64,000 nt of DNA from Gloeocapsopsis sp. IPPAS B-1203 (GCF_002749975.1 NZ_PEIG01000006.1:62001-126000); one strand, 5' to 3'; shown: positions 1-9,672, counted from the stretch's first letter. Made by a program: numbers and translations. Notes: generated from the letters alone by a model not told the origin.

Positions 1-1
1 T

Positions 2-448
2 ACTTCTACGATCTCGCAACAAGGTGCGTTCTATCACTCGGTAGGAGACACAAAAATCTCCCATGTCGATGCACGCGACGTAGCCGCCGTAGCCGCTGTT
101 TGTTTGAGTGAATCTGGACATGAAAATCAAGCTTATGATTTGACGGGATCTGAAGCGGTTTCCTTTGCTCAAGTTGCCGACTATTTGACAGCAGCCCTCA
201 ACAAACCCGTGCAATACATTAATGTTGCGCCTGCTGATTTGAAAGCTGCACGACTCGCAAATGGGGAACCAGAATGGTATCTCGATGCAGAAGCTCAGTT
301 ATTTGAGTGTTGGCAAGCGGGAGCAGGATCAGCAGTGACCAGCACGATCGCAGACCTTTTGCATGACTTTCCCACATCGTTTGCAGCATTTGTTCAAGAT
401 TACGTCCAGTCTCACGCGCAAGACTTTTTAACAACTGTAGGAGCTTAA
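2..448 (+). CDS. NmrA-like NAD(P)-binding oxidoreductase, C-terminal part
   Basis: The reading frame is open from the window edge, so only the last 149 residues are present and the cofactor-binding N-terminus lies outside. The segment SHVDARDVAAVAA followed by AYDLTGSEAVSFAQVA is typical of NmrA/HSCARG-type atypical short-chain dehydrogenases, where it marks the end of the Rossmann fold and the substrate lid. Family members reduce quinones or sense NADPH; the substrate here is unknown. The stop codon overlaps the ATG of the next, broken, isochorismatase-like gene (TAATG), which suggests the two once formed a coupled operon. A TTG at 104 could be mistaken for a start, but homology continues upstream of it. 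Confidence 0.75.
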   Translation, partial: TSTISQQGAFYHSVGDTKISHVDARDVAAVAAVCLSESGHENQAYDLTGSEAVSFAQVADYLTAALNKPVQYINVAPADLKAARLANGEPEWYLDAEAQLFECWQAGAGSAVTSTIADLLHDFPTSFAAFVQDYVQSHAQDFLTTVGA

Positions 449-776
449 TGATGCAATCTGCATTTGGACTCTCTATGTTATTTTTTACCTGATTTTACTG
501 CTCACGCTGTCGTTTCCGATTTAGCACCGCTACCGTCAGAAGTTGCGTTTGACAAACTAACAATGTCAGCATTTGTGGGATCGTATCTGGATCTAGCGCT
601 GCGTCATGCTGCAGATTTAGGATATGTACCAGTACAAAGATGACTGTTATCCATTCCCACAGCAGAATCGAACAAATTCTCTCTTAGCCCTTTAATCTAC
701 CAGTTTGATTGCTGATATCAATACATTCCATACTACGTTAGAGCGAGTGCATCAAAATGAGGTGAATGTTATTTAG
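448..776 (+). pseudogene. Decayed isochorismatase-like cysteine hydrolase
   Basis: The gene starts at an ATG overlapping the previous stop with MQSAFGLS, the usual N-terminus of a cyanobacterial isochorismatase-like family, but stops after 14 codons. A second block, in the +1 frame at 488-643, carries LPSEVAFDKLTMSAF and then SYLDLALR joined directly to HAADLGYVPV; in intact members some 25 residues with the catalytic Cys region lie between these two motifs. A third block at 699-776 in the remaining frame (LIADINTFHTTLERV) resembles the C-terminus. At least two frame changes and two internal deletions are therefore visible, so no active enzyme can be made. The family assignment rests on remembered motifs. 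Confidence 0.65.
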
Positions 777-796
777 CGCAACAATTTCTACTTCCT

Positions 797-1381
797 TCAT
801 TTTCGGCTACGGTACTGCCAAGGCTCGACAAAACGCGCATCACTCCATACACCTGTGCGTTGACTTTTAGCTTTAGCTTCCGCTTGTTCAACAGCAGTAG
901 CACTCGGACAATTTTTAAGATAAGGACGGTAAACGAGTGCGAGTCCTTCACGCGCCAAAACTTCTTGAATCAAAGTTCCATTAGCAAGACGTACTTCACC
1001 AATTTGGCGACCGTAGCGATCGCTATCCGTAATCTTTAAAGTAACGCGATCGCCTTCCTGATCGATCAGTTGCTGAACGCGTTGTTGAGCTTTGATACCC
1101 CAGTTGAATTGATTACGCGCAATCCTACTTTTCGTGTATTTTTCTTGATTAGAATGCGGTATTTCTGGAGCATCAACACACGCGAAGCGGACGTGAATTT
1201 TAGCTCCTTTGGTATCAGTCACAGTAATCGTGTCGCCATCACTGACTTTTTGTACAGTGTATTGTTCGCGTGGAATCAGAAATTGACACCCACTCAACCC
1301 GAATAAAATAATAATCGCGTAGATCAGAAAAAGCGATTGCGCTTCGCGCACCGTTAAAAGCGATCGCACAGATAGTTTCAC
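797..1381 (-). CDS. Secreted thermonuclease-family lipoprotein (SNase domain)
   Basis: A 194-residue protein with an N-terminal membrane segment ending in a lipobox (LSGC, Cys32), so it is probably anchored to a membrane outside the cytoplasm. Residues 40-190 match the staphylococcal nuclease fold: YTVQKVSDGDTITV, then HVRFACVDAPEIP, then DRYGRQIGEV, which carry the Asp, Arg and Glu positions used for calcium-dependent phosphodiester cleavage in the family. The likely role is degradation of extracellular DNA or RNA for nutrients. It stands alone on this strand. The start is the only ATG giving a complete signal sequence. Confidence 0.85.
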   Translation of the reverse strand: MKLSVRSLLTVREAQSLFLIYAIIILFGLSGCQFLIPREQYTVQKVSDGDTITVTDTKGAKIHVRFACVDAPEIPHSNQEKYTKSRIARNQFNWGIKAQQRVQQLIDQEGDRVTLKITDSDRYGRQIGEVRLANGTLIQEVLAREGLALVYRPYLKNCPSATAVEQAEAKAKSQRTGVWSDARFVEPWQYRSRK

Positions 1382-1450
1382 AAACTCAAAACAAAATTGT
1401 CACCCGTGCGATATTAGCAAATATGAGGGGCATTGATAGTGACTTGTGGG

Positions 1451-1607
1451 AGAGTAGGAGTGTGGGAGTGTGGGTAATAGAGTTTTGTTAGCGTAGCGGT
1501 GCCTTAGCACGTTTTGTTAGCGTAGCGGTGCCTTAGCACATTTTGAGTTTTCTTAACTCATAACTCATAACTCAACATTCATAACTCTCTTAGTCTTCCC
1601 GCCTACC
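1451..1607. repeat. Dispersed repeat, copy A (second copy at 61236-61397)
   Basis: The spacer contains two head-to-tail copies of a ~28-base unit with the core TTAGCGTAGCGGTGCCTTAG, each containing the small hairpin GTGC-CTTA-GCAC. They are preceded by a run of GTGGGAGTGTGGG and followed by tandem TAACTCA heptamers and a CTCTTAG...CCCGCCTACC segment. The same order of elements, nearly base for base, recurs at 61236-61397. No open frame is present, so this is a non-coding interspersed repeat. Confidence 0.8.
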
Positions 1608-1613
1608 CTCTGC

Positions 1614-1952
1614 TTACTTCCGGCTACCAACTAACTCGCGTTCTACTTGCTCAACCACCGGAGTATCAATCATTTCTAGTGCTTCGTACTCAGCGCGATC
1701 GATAACAGGATCAGAGTGACGCAAACGGCGTGACAGATAGATACCACCCACTGCAAGTAAGCCTGAGAGTAGAGTGAATCCTGCTAAGTTGGAATTATTT
1801 GTTGTCGGATTGATGCTTGGTGATGACTGATTTACAGAATTAGCCGAAAGCTTAGAGCTAAAGGGACATGCTTGAGCCGAATTAAAAGTAACAAAAGTGC
1901 TACCTGCGATCGCCGCAACCGACAAAAGAGTAATTAGATGACTTGGTTTCAT
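1614..1952 (-). CDS. Small exported protein with one membrane anchor
   Basis: I do not recognise this 112-residue protein. From the ATG chosen (MKPSHLITLL) it has a clear signal peptide ending near QACPF, a Ser/Asn-rich linker, a hydrophobic helix LAGFTLLSGLLAVGGIYL followed by RRLR, and a C-terminal acidic tail with EYEALEMID. The arrangement suggests export with a C-terminal membrane anchor and a short cytoplasmic tail. A frame open 36 codons further upstream (to 2060) was rejected because it would bury the signal peptide. Confidence 0.6.
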   Translation of the reverse strand: MKPSHLITLLSVAAIAGSTFVTFNSAQACPFSSKLSANSVNQSSPSINPTTNNSNLAGFTLLSGLLAVGGIYLSRRLRHSDPVIDRAEYEALEMIDTPVVEQVERELVGSRK

Positions 1953-2113
1953 AATGTTTTGTAGTAGAAAGTTGTTCCAGGTTGTTCTTAATTTTGCATA
2001 ACATTCAAAATACTGCCAAATATAAATTGCTGATGTATCACATCTTGCAACCCTAATCAAAAATTAGCGACTAGGATCAAAGATGTAATCTCCTTACACA
2101 GCACAAGTAGCTC

Positions 2114-2857
2114 ATGAACTTTCTCACACACGTTCTACACTTAGCTGGTTCAAGTGCTGCAGCGTTTGTCGCAGCGCAGCAAATTCGCGACCCCCTAACA
2201 CGTCCTAATGTTCTTGCTGGGTTTCAACTTGCAGAATCAGGTTCAGTTCCGTTTTTAGAAGCACTGAGTCAACGAGCAGCCGCTGAGGGCGATTCTTGGT
2301 TAGCGGAAAAACTAACGAAACACGCCGCCGATGAAACAAGACACGGTCATATTTTTGCTCATGCTTTAAAACAACTCGACAAACAAGTTATAGACTTCAA
2401 AAACTTACCTAAATCGTCTGATAATAAGCCAAATGAGCGGCGCAGTCCTTTTTTCGCAGCTTACTTCGACGGGTATTCTCCCGAACAGCTTAAACCAGAC
2501 AATATTGACTGGAAAGTTTTTATGGCTAGCACTTATATATTGGAGCTAGATGCAAGTAAAGACTTTGCGCGAATGGCAAACGTGTTACCAGAAGATGATG
2601 CAACTGCACGAAACCTCAAAAAAGGAATGCTCAGTATTGCCCAAGACGAAACAGGTCATGCCGCATATTTATACGAAGCAATGACCCGTAGAATGTCAGT
2701 TATTGAAGTACAACAACTCGTTGATGATTGGCGAACCCGTAAAGTTAACGCTTTACTCGCAATGGTTAGTGGTTTGCTACAACGTACTGGACAAATGCCT
2801 TCGCTTGTGCAAGATGCTGCACCCGCAGACATGTCTGACGAACTGGCTGCTGCCTAA
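2114..2857 (+). CDS. Ferritin-like diiron-domain protein
   Basis: This 247-residue all-helical protein has the four-helix ferritin-like pattern. Glu residues and two ExxH motifs are visible (DETRHGH near residues 75-81 and DETGHAA near 178-184), the usual ligands of a dimetal centre. Related cyanobacterial proteins are annotated as ferritin-like or MiaE/Coq7-related oxidases; whether this one stores iron or hydroxylates a substrate cannot be told. No partner oxidoreductase is adjacent. The stop codon overlaps by a few bases the end of the convergent SLH-domain gene. Confidence 0.7.
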   Translation: MNFLTHVLHLAGSSAAAFVAAQQIRDPLTRPNVLAGFQLAESGSVPFLEALSQRAAAEGDSWLAEKLTKHAADETRHGHIFAHALKQLDKQVIDFKNLPKSSDNKPNERRSPFFAAYFDGYSPEQLKPDNIDWKVFMASTYILELDASKDFARMANVLPEDDATARNLKKGMLSIAQDETGHAAYLYEAMTRRMSVIEVQQLVDDWRTRKVNALLAMVSGLLQRTGQMPSLVQDAAPADMSDELAAA

Positions 2858-3198
2858 CTATTAGGTGCGACTGGTGCGCTAAACTCGATGGTGCTTTCTG
2901 TGGGGTTAGTCTGCTGACTTTGTGTCGGTGTTGATTGCTGAAACAAAGACGGTGGTGCAGCCTGACGGAAGGCACCACAATAATACATTGTCATGACAGC
3001 TTTAAAAGCCCAGTGATCGGGCGAAACATCGCTAAAAGGTACAGGTAAGGTTTCTGCTTGGTTTTGAATACAAGCGTTGGCGACTGGATTTGTTGTCGGT
3101 GTCGTTGGCGATTCGGTTGCGGGTGTTTGGGCTTTAACTGGAGCAATCAGGCTAACCGTAGATAAAAATACCGTTGTTGCTAAAATTCGTAAGTTCAT
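2854..3198 (-). CDS. Exported protein with a single SLH-like motif
   Basis: The protein has 114 residues: a signal peptide ending at VKAQ, a Thr/Pro-rich linker, and one SLH-like segment, FSDVSPDHWAFKAVMTMYY, at about residues 56-80. SLH domains bind cell-wall polysaccharide and usually occur in threes; a lone copy with a Pro/Gln/Thr-rich tail is too short to be a porin. A peptidoglycan-associated periplasmic role is a reasonable inference. Two cysteines (CIQ and YYCG) might form a disulfide. It converges with the ferritin-like gene. Confidence 0.6.
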   Translation of the reverse strand: MNLRILATTVFLSTVSLIAPVKAQTPATESPTTPTTNPVANACIQNQAETLPVPFSDVSPDHWAFKAVMTMYYCGAFRQAAPPSLFQQSTPTQSQQTNPTESTIEFSAPVAPNS

Positions 3199-3289
3199 AA
3201 ATACTTGAATATGCTGCTTTCTCTAGTCTAGTTTTTATTTTGAGTAGCGTATTGTAGAAGTAGAGCACCTAGAGTGGGAGATAGCAACT

Positions 3290-4024
3290 TCACCACGAAA
3301 AGAGAAGCTTTAGTCCAGCAACAACTAATAAAATGGATAGCAGCCTTTGTAAATTTGCATTTTTGTGCTTGCTGCCATACTCAGCACCAATAAAACCACC
3401 AAGAATTGCAGATGGTGCCCAAAATACAATAGCTTTGGGTAATAATGCAGCGTGCGAGAGATGTCCGAGTAATCCAGCAGTTGAGTTGACAAGAATGAAT
3501 GCTGCAGATACTCCTGCTGATTGACGCGGATTTGCCCAACCCATGAGTAAAAGTAGTGGAGATAGAAAAATTCCGCCACCGATACCAGTGACTCCTGAGA
3601 GGAAACCAATCGCTGCGCCTGACGAAAGTGCAGCAAATAGCGGAATCGCTTGATGCGTTACAGCAATTGTGTGATGAGTGCGAAAAAGTTTATACGCCGC
3701 AACAAGCAAAGCACTACCTGTAATCGGATTGTAGAAAGCAGCAGGTAACGTTAGATACCCCCCAATAAAAGAGCATGGTATAGAAGCGATCGCCAGCGGT
3801 AAAAATAACCCCCAAGAAAAGTATCCGGCACGATAAAATTTCACAGTAGCAATAACTGCAACTAAAATATTCAGCGTCAAAGCAGTCGGTTTCATCACCT
3901 CTGGAGCGATACCCATTAATGCCATAATTGTCAGATAACCTGACGAACCTGCATGACCGACTGAGGAATACAACATTGCTGCTACAAAAATTAAGACAGC
4001 AAGTATCAAGATTGTGGCATTCAC
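3290..4024 (-). CDS. TauE/SafE (TSUP) family membrane transporter
   Basis: A 244-residue protein with about seven or eight hydrophobic helices and two half-repeats, each carrying a Gly-rich signature (SSVGHAGSSGYL near the N-terminus, SGVTGIGGGIFLSPLLL in the second half). This is the TSUP pattern of sulfite, sulfonate or other organic anion exporters in the cytoplasmic membrane. The substrate cannot be deduced, since no sulfur-metabolism gene is next to it. The start ATG at 4024 lies directly before the first membrane helix. Confidence 0.85.
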   Translation of the reverse strand: MNATILILAVLIFVAAMLYSSVGHAGSSGYLTIMALMGIAPEVMKPTALTLNILVAVIATVKFYRAGYFSWGLFLPLAIASIPCSFIGGYLTLPAAFYNPITGSALLVAAYKLFRTHHTIAVTHQAIPLFAALSSGAAIGFLSGVTGIGGGIFLSPLLLLMGWANPRQSAGVSAAFILVNSTAGLLGHLSHAALLPKAIVFWAPSAILGGFIGAEYGSKHKNANLQRLLSILLVVAGLKLLFSW

Positions 4025-4848
4025 TAAAAATTACTCAAACACGACTATCAGAATTTTTTGAAGCACGATTGCATCCACTTCATTTTTAGTTTGTTACTCT
4101 CACTAAGTCAAGATTGCTTCTGACACTTACAACTAATATCATCTCCGGTTAAATAACCAGAATATCGGTATCGTTACGCTGTTATTAGTGGCTAGTGGCT
4201 AGTGGCTAGTTACTAACAACCCTTCACCTTTACTGACCATTTTTATTAACACTAATCAACCGGATTTGATATAAAATTTGTGGCTCAAGTTTAATATTAA
4301 TTAGCAACAAAAGGTTAAACCTCGGCAATACAAGCTAATTTAAGCCTGCTAGCAATTCCCTATTACCAATTTAGTTGACTTAACTAATATTGAAAAATCC
4401 GCCAGTGCAGGATAACTGGCGGTGTATCTAGAAGCAGGAGAGGAATCGCGTTAACTGAGCTAATTGTACTTGCTAAGTTCTAGGATAATCTCCAGTATAA
4501 TCACGGTTTTTTAATTGATAAAAAATTAAGTTTCAGGGTTTTCTGGGTAGTCAAAAGAGTAAAATTGTGACAATTATTTAAGCACTTTTTGTTATGAGCG
4601 GTTCGGTTTTAAAAACACTACAACTTAAATAGAAGATATACAAAATAACAAAAACTAAACCAAAGAATCTACTCAAAATTTCAAAAAGCCGAGTTGTATC
4701 ATTTTAAATCGAAATTCAAATTTATTTCTTTAATCAATCATGAAACATGGGAACAATACACTAAATCAGGCGATCGCTTATACTATATGGGACAAAAAAC
4801 TGTTGAACCTTCTTAATTCTCTATAGCAATCTTTTGTTTGATAAATTC
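4025..4848. other. Gene-poor AT-rich spacer
   Basis: This stretch of about 820 bases holds no convincing open frame. It contains a triple TGGCTAG repeat near 4188-4210, a candidate small RNA with a terminator on the minus strand (4393-4487, listed separately), one HIP1 octamer near 4770, and the promoter region of the lipoprotein gene at 4849. Its A+T content is clearly higher than that of the neighbouring genes. Confidence 0.6.
4393..4487 (-). ncRNA. Candidate small RNA of about 95 nt with its own promoter and terminator
   Basis: On the minus strand a perfect TATACT -10 box (4494-4499) is followed after about seven bases by a stretch without start codon or open frame. The stretch contains an unpaired pyrimidine-rich segment (ATTCCTCTCCTGC) and ends in a perfect 8-bp hairpin (CCGCCAGT/ACTGGCGG, loop of 8) followed by five Ts at 4397-4393. 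No protein gene lies upstream on that strand for the terminator to serve. Promoter, C/U-rich region able to pair with ribosome binding sites, and rho-independent terminator together form the layout of a trans-acting small RNA. No convincing -35 box was seen, and I cannot assign it to a named family. Confidence 0.4.
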
Positions 4849-5499
4849 ATGAAAACACATCAGCTTATTTACTTAATAAGCAATATTTTTTTACTAAGTA
4901 TAACAGCCTGTTCTTTTCCTACTATAAAAAATACAAATAACAGCACTTCCGATATAAACATAAGAGATTTAGCACAGGATACACAACCTACAGACACTCA
5001 AAAAACACCAACGAAGACAGCCACTATTGATATTGAAGGCGAACAGACAACTGTTTCTTTACAACTGTATAGCCATCCATTCTTTACTACCTACCCAACT
5101 CAAGATTTTCTCTCGGAATCAGTTGCTTCCGGCGAAGGCACCGCAGTTTGGTTTTACGCCAACTTTGGTGGTACAAAAAATGAATCAGCTTATGTTCAAT
5201 TCTTCTTTCCAGGCTATGCTAAGACACTCGACCAGTTGAAACAAAATTGGATTGAAGGAGAAAACGGTTTACTTGCCTCAAATGGCTGGCAAATTATAGA
5301 GGTTGTAGGAGAAGTTGCGTACCCCTGGGCTAAAGAAAAAATTAATTTTCATCAACCTGAAAAAAATATTATAGGTACTGTATATCTCGGAGAAGCCGAA
5401 GGCAATGCATTCTATGTTGTTACACACTATCCAGTAGAATACGGAGATGGATTTGTGCCTAGAGCTAATGTCATTCTCCAAAATTTAGAGATTAACTAA
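4849..5499 (+). CDS. Lipoprotein of unknown function
   Basis: From the ATG at 4849 the 216-residue product starts with MKTHQLIYLISNIFLLS and a lipobox (ITAC), so it should be exported and lipid-anchored. A Thr/Asp/Asn-rich linker is followed by one compact domain of about 150 residues ending in YPVEYGDGFVPRANVIL. I do not recognise this domain. An alternative TTG five codons upstream would add no signal-peptide character. It precedes purL by 77 bases but there is no reason to link their functions. Confidence 0.65.
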   Translation: MKTHQLIYLISNIFLLSITACSFPTIKNTNNSTSDINIRDLAQDTQPTDTQKTPTKTATIDIEGEQTTVSLQLYSHPFFTTYPTQDFLSESVASGEGTAVWFYANFGGTKNESAYVQFFFPGYAKTLDQLKQNWIEGENGLLASNGWQIIEVVGEVAYPWAKEKINFHQPEKNIIGTVYLGEAEGNAFYVVTHYPVEYGDGFVPRANVILQNLEIN

Positions 5500-5576
5500 G
5501 CCAATATAAGCTAAAACTTAAGCGAAGGCATGCGCTCAAATCGATAAAATAATTCTTTATCCTTCCTAATACAGTT

Positions 5577-7898
5577 ATGTCTGTCCTCTCTTCTGCACCT
5601 TTTTCTCCTGAAGAAATCGCAAATGAAGGCTTAAAACCTGAAGAATATGAAGAAATTGTGCGGCGGCTAGGACGCCATCCAAACAAAGCTGAGCTAGGGA
5701 TGTTTGGCGTCATGTGGTCAGAACATTGCTGCTACAAAAATTCAAGACCACTCTTAAAACAGTTTCCTACAACAGGTTCGCGCATACTAGTTGGACCTGG
5801 AGAAAATGCTGGCGTGGTAGATTTAGGTGACGGACTGCAACTAGCTTTCAAAATTGAATCGCACAATCACCCTTCAGCTGTTGAACCATTTCAAGGGGCT
5901 GCAACAGGAGTTGGCGGCATTCTCCGCGATATTTTTACGATGGGAGCACGTCCGATCGCATTACTCAACTCGCTGCGCTTTGGTTCTCTAGAAGATGCTA
6001 AAACACGACGTTTATTTACGGGTGTCGTGGCTGGTATTAGCCACTATGGTAACTGCGTTGGTGTCCCTACTGTTGGCGGTGAAGTTTATTTTGATCCGGC
6101 TTACTCAGGTAATCCTTTAGTCAACGTGATGGCCTTAGGATTAATGGAAACCGAGGAAATTGTTAAATCTGGCGCTTCAGGCTTAGGCAATCCTGTATTA
6201 TATGTCGGTTCTACCACAGGACGCGATGGGATGGGCGGTGCAAGTTTTGCGAGTGCAGAACTTAGTGATGAATCTGAAAAAGATCGTCCCGCAGTGCAAG
6301 TCGGCGATCCTTTTTTAGAAAAATCTTTGATTGAAGCTTGTCTAGAAGCTTTTAAAACAGGTGCAGTTGTAGCAGCACAAGATATGGGTGCAGCAGGTAT
6401 TACCTGTTCAACATCAGAAATGGCGGCTAAAGGAGGGGTAGGAATTGAACTTGATTTAGATAAAATTCCAGTTCGCGAAACAGGGATGGTTCCCTACGAA
6501 TACCTGCTTTCCGAATCGCAAGAGAGAATGCTATTTGTTGCCGAAAAAGGCAGAGAACAAGAACTCATTGATGTTTTCCACCGTTGGGGACTACACGCGG
6601 TTGTTGCTGGTACGGTAATTCGCGAACCAATCGTGCGCATTTTATTTCAAGGTAAAGTCGCAGCAGAAATTCCCGCAACCGCTTTAGCCGAAAATACACC
6701 GATTTATCACCGCCAATTACTCAGCGAACCACCCGAATATGCCCGTAAAGCTTGGGAATGGACAAGCGATCGCCTCCCGCCATGTAGTGCATCGGGTATA
6801 GAAATTCAAGACAATCACGCTTGGAGTGAGATTTTACTTGCACTGTTAGATACACCCACAATCGCCTCTAAACGTTGGGTATACCGCCAGTACGATCACC
6901 AAGTTCAAAATAACACTGTCATGCTTCCTGGTGGTGCAGATGCTGCAATTGTTCGCTTGCGCCCTCAAACAAAATCGACACATTCAAACTCAGCAGTCGC
7001 CGCAACCGTTGATTGTAACCCACGTTATGTGTATCTTAATCCCTATGAAGGAGCTAAAGCCGTTGTCGCTGAAGCCGCACGAAATCTTAGCTGTGTCGGT
7101 GCAGAACCTTTAGCCGTCACAGATAATTTAAACTTTGGTAGTCCAGAAAAACCTGTAGGTTATTGGCAACTAGCGGAAGCTTGTCGTGGTTTAGCAGACG
7201 CTTGTCGAGAATTTCAGACACCTGTCACTGGTGGTAATGTATCACTTTACAATGAAACACTCGATTCTTTTGGTAATCCACAACCCATTTACCCGACTCC
7301 TGTCGTGGGGATGGTGGGGCTAATTCCTGATCTGACGAAAATCTGCACTCAAGGGTGGAAAACACCAGGTGATATTATTTATCTTCTCGGCTCATCCTTA
7401 AAATCGCATATTACCTTGGGTGGTTCTGAGTATCTTGCCACAATTCACGATATGGTTGCCGGATTACCGCCACAAGTTGATTTTGATTTAGAACGTCAAG
7501 TACAAGCGGCTTGTCGCGAAGGAATTCGTCAAGGTTGGATCAATTCAGCCCATGATTGTGCAGAAGGTGGAATTGCGATCGCCTTAGCTGAAGCTTGTCT
7601 TAGTGGTAATTTAGGCGCAAATATTACCCTCGTACTAGATACTCAGTTACGCTGGGATGAGCTACTTTTTGGTGAAGGTGGTGCAAGAATTCTTGTTTCT
7701 GTTTCACCAGAACAACAAACGCAATGGGAATCTTATTTACAAGAGCATCTAACTACACACTGGCAAAAAATTGGTTTGGTAGAGAATCCTGACACATTCT
7801 TACGGATTTCTACGTCCGATCAGCTATTAATCGAAGTTACAATTGAATTGATGCGCGATCGCTACTGCAATGCAATTCCCAGACGTCTCAGCGTTTAG
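5577..7898 (+). CDS. purL: Phosphoribosylformylglycinamidine synthase subunit PurL
   Basis: PurL catalyses the ATP-dependent conversion of FGAR to FGAM in purine synthesis, working with the glutaminase PurQ and with PurS. The 773-residue length is that of the small PurL type used in the PurLQS complex. Diagnostic segments are [16 protein letters not shown] near the N-terminus, [19 protein letters not shown] with the substrate-site His, and the second-half ATP-binding segment [19 protein letters not shown]. PurQ and PurS are not in the window. purF follows on the same strand after 235 bases, which places steps one and four of the pathway side by side. Confidence 0.97.
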   Translation: MSVLSSAPFSPEEIANEGLKPEEYEEIVRRLGRHPNKAELGMFGVMWSEHCCYKNSRPLLKQFPTTGSRILVGPGENAGVVDLGDGLQLAFKIESHNHPSAVEPFQGAATGVGGILRDIFTMGARPIALLNSLRFGSLEDAKTRRLFTGVVAGISHYGNCVGVPTVGGEVYFDPAYSGNPLVNVMALGLMETEEIVKSGASGLGNPVLYVGSTTGRDGMGGASFASAELSDESEKDRPAVQVGDPFLEKSLIEACLEAFKTGAVVAAQDMGAAGITCSTSEMAAKGGVGIELDLDKIPVRETGMVPYEYLLSESQERMLFVAEKGREQELIDVFHRWGLHAVVAGTVIREPIVRILFQGKVAAEIPATALAENTPIYHRQLLSEPPEYARKAWEWTSDRLPPCSASGIEIQDNHAWSEILLALLDTPTIASKRWVYRQYDHQVQNNTVMLPGGADAAIVRLRPQTKSTHSNSAVAATVDCNPRYVYLNPYEGAKAVVAEAARNLSCVGAEPLAVTDNLNFGSPEKPVGYWQLAEACRGLADACREFQTPVTGGNVSLYNETLDSFGNPQPIYPTPVVGMVGLIPDLTKICTQGWKTPGDIIYLLGSSLKSHITLGGSEYLATIHDMVAGLPPQVDFDLERQVQAACREGIRQGWINSAHDCAEGGIAIALAEACLSGNLGANITLVLDTQLRWDELLFGEGGARILVSVSPEQQTQWESYLQEHLTTHWQKIGLVENPDTFLRISTSDQLLIEVTIELMRDRYCNAIPRRLSV

Positions 7899-8133
7899 TG
7901 AAAGAGGGCTGCTTGAGTGAGGAGTTAGGGAAGATGAAAATTCCAACATAAATATTCTCTTAGACTTCCATACTCGCTCCTTTCTTCCCTGACCTCTTCT
8001 ACAATAAGCATTCTTACGCTACTGTGGTAAGTGGAATAGTTAACGATTTATTAAGCTCGGTTAAACATTCTGAAATTTCAGCTAGAGATCAACTTTACTG
8101 AACCAACACCCCGCTCAGGAGCAAAGCAGCAGC

Positions 8134-9621
8134 ATGATTCCCAACCATTCCCATTTATTGCCCAACGCCGAAGCAGTAGATATTGATGGCGTAACGCGTC
8201 CTGATAAACCTGAAGAAGCCTGCGGCGTGTTTGGTGTCTATGCACCAGGGGAAGATGTTGCCAAATTAACTTACTTTGGTTTGTATGCGCTACAGCATCG
8301 CGGTCAAGAGTCGGCAGGGATTGCGACCTTTGTCGGGGATAAAGTTTACTTGCATAAAGAAATGGGGTTAGTTTCCCAAGTCTTTAATGAATCAATTTTA
8401 CAAGAATTACCTGGTGATATTGCTGTAGGTCATACCCGCTATTCCACAACAGGTTCGAGTCGCGTTGTCAACGCTCAACCAGCTGTTGTCCCCACTCGTT
8501 TAGGTTCACTTGCTTTAGCACATAATGGCAATCTAGTCAATACGGTGCAACTGCGCGAAGAACTACAAAAAGCACACTGTAACTTAGTTACCACAACAGA
8601 CTCAGAATTAATTGCATTGGCGATCGCCGATGAAGTCAACAGTGGTAAAGCCTGGTTAGAGGGTGCGATCGCAGCTTTTCAGCGCTGTCAAGGCGCATTT
8701 AGCTTAGTTATCGGCACTCCAGGGGGTGTAATGGGCGTTCGCGATCCAAATGGGATTCGTCCTCTTGTGATTGGTACTTTAGCTGATAACCCTCAACGCT
8801 ACGTATTAGCTTCCGAAACTTGCGGTCTAGACATTATTGGTGCTGATTATCTCCGCGATGTCGAACCAGGAGAATTAGTCTGGATTACCGAAGCAGGACT
8901 CGCTTCATTTCATTGGGCACAACAGCCACAACGCAAGCTGTGTATTTTTGAGATGATCTATTTTGCCCGACCTGATAGCGTGATGCACGATGAAAGTTTG
9001 TATACCTATCGCCTGCGTTTAGGAAGACAACTTGCCCAAGAATCTCCTGCTAAAGCAGATATTGTCATTGGTGTTCCTGATTCGGGTATCCCTGCTGCAA
9101 TTGGTTTTGCCCAAGCATCGGGAATTCCTTATGCTGAAGGACTCATCAAAAACCGTTACGTTGGACGCACTTTTATTCAACCAACACAAATGATGCGTGA
9201 ATCAGGTTTACGCATGAAACTTAATCCTCTCAAAGATGTCCTCGCAGGCAAAAAAATTATTATTGTAGATGACTCAATTGTGCGCGGGACAACAAGCCGC
9301 AAACTCGTTCGTACACTGCGAGATGCAGGGGCTACTGAAGTGCATATGCGCGTCTCTTCACCCCCAGTCACTCACCCTTGTTTTTATGGTATTGACACAG
9401 ATAGCCAAGATCAATTGATTGCTGCAACTAAATCTGTAGCTGAAATTGCTGCCCAAATTGAAGTTGATTCTTTAGCGTATCTCACTCAAGAAGGAATGCT
9501 GAAAGTGACTCGAGAAGATACAGATACTTTCTGTACTGCTTGCTTCAATGGCGACTATCCAATTACTGTACCTGAAACTGTAAAGCGATCCAAACTCATG
9601 CTCGAAAAAGTTGTCGTTTAA
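8134..9621 (+). CDS. purF: Amidophosphoribosyltransferase PurF
   Basis: PurF makes phosphoribosylamine from PRPP and glutamine, the first committed step of purine synthesis. The 495-residue protein has a propeptide of 29 residues before the glutaminase nucleophile Cys30 (ACGVFGVY), so processing is expected. The PRPP loop is IIIVDDSIVRGTTS near residues 376-389. Cysteines in KLCIFEM, HPCFYG and CTAC match the four ligands of the structural [4Fe-4S] cluster in the Bacillus-type enzyme, making an oxygen-sensitive form likely. A rho-independent terminator follows the stop codon. Confidence 0.97.
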   Translation: MIPNHSHLLPNAEAVDIDGVTRPDKPEEACGVFGVYAPGEDVAKLTYFGLYALQHRGQESAGIATFVGDKVYLHKEMGLVSQVFNESILQELPGDIAVGHTRYSTTGSSRVVNAQPAVVPTRLGSLALAHNGNLVNTVQLREELQKAHCNLVTTTDSELIALAIADEVNSGKAWLEGAIAAFQRCQGAFSLVIGTPGGVMGVRDPNGIRPLVIGTLADNPQRYVLASETCGLDIIGADYLRDVEPGELVWITEAGLASFHWAQQPQRKLCIFEMIYFARPDSVMHDESLYTYRLRLGRQLAQESPAKADIVIGVPDSGIPAAIGFAQASGIPYAEGLIKNRYVGRTFIQPTQMMRESGLRMKLNPLKDVLAGKKIIIVDDSIVRGTTSRKLVRTLRDAGATEVHMRVSSPPVTHPCFYGIDTDSQDQLIAATKSVAEIAAQIEVDSLAYLTQEGMLKVTREDTDTFCTACFNGDYPITVPETVKRSKLMLEKVVV

Positions 9622-9633
9622 CTTGATTTCTTT

Positions 9634-9672
9634 GGCTGCTGGTTTTGGATTGACTAGCAGCCCTTTGTTTTT
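9634..9672 (+). terminator. Rho-independent terminator after purF
   Basis: GGCTGCT at 9634-9640 pairs perfectly with AGCAGCC at 9656-9662, with a 15-base loop, and is followed by TTTGTTTTT. It lies 12 bases after the purF stop. Confidence 0.75.
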
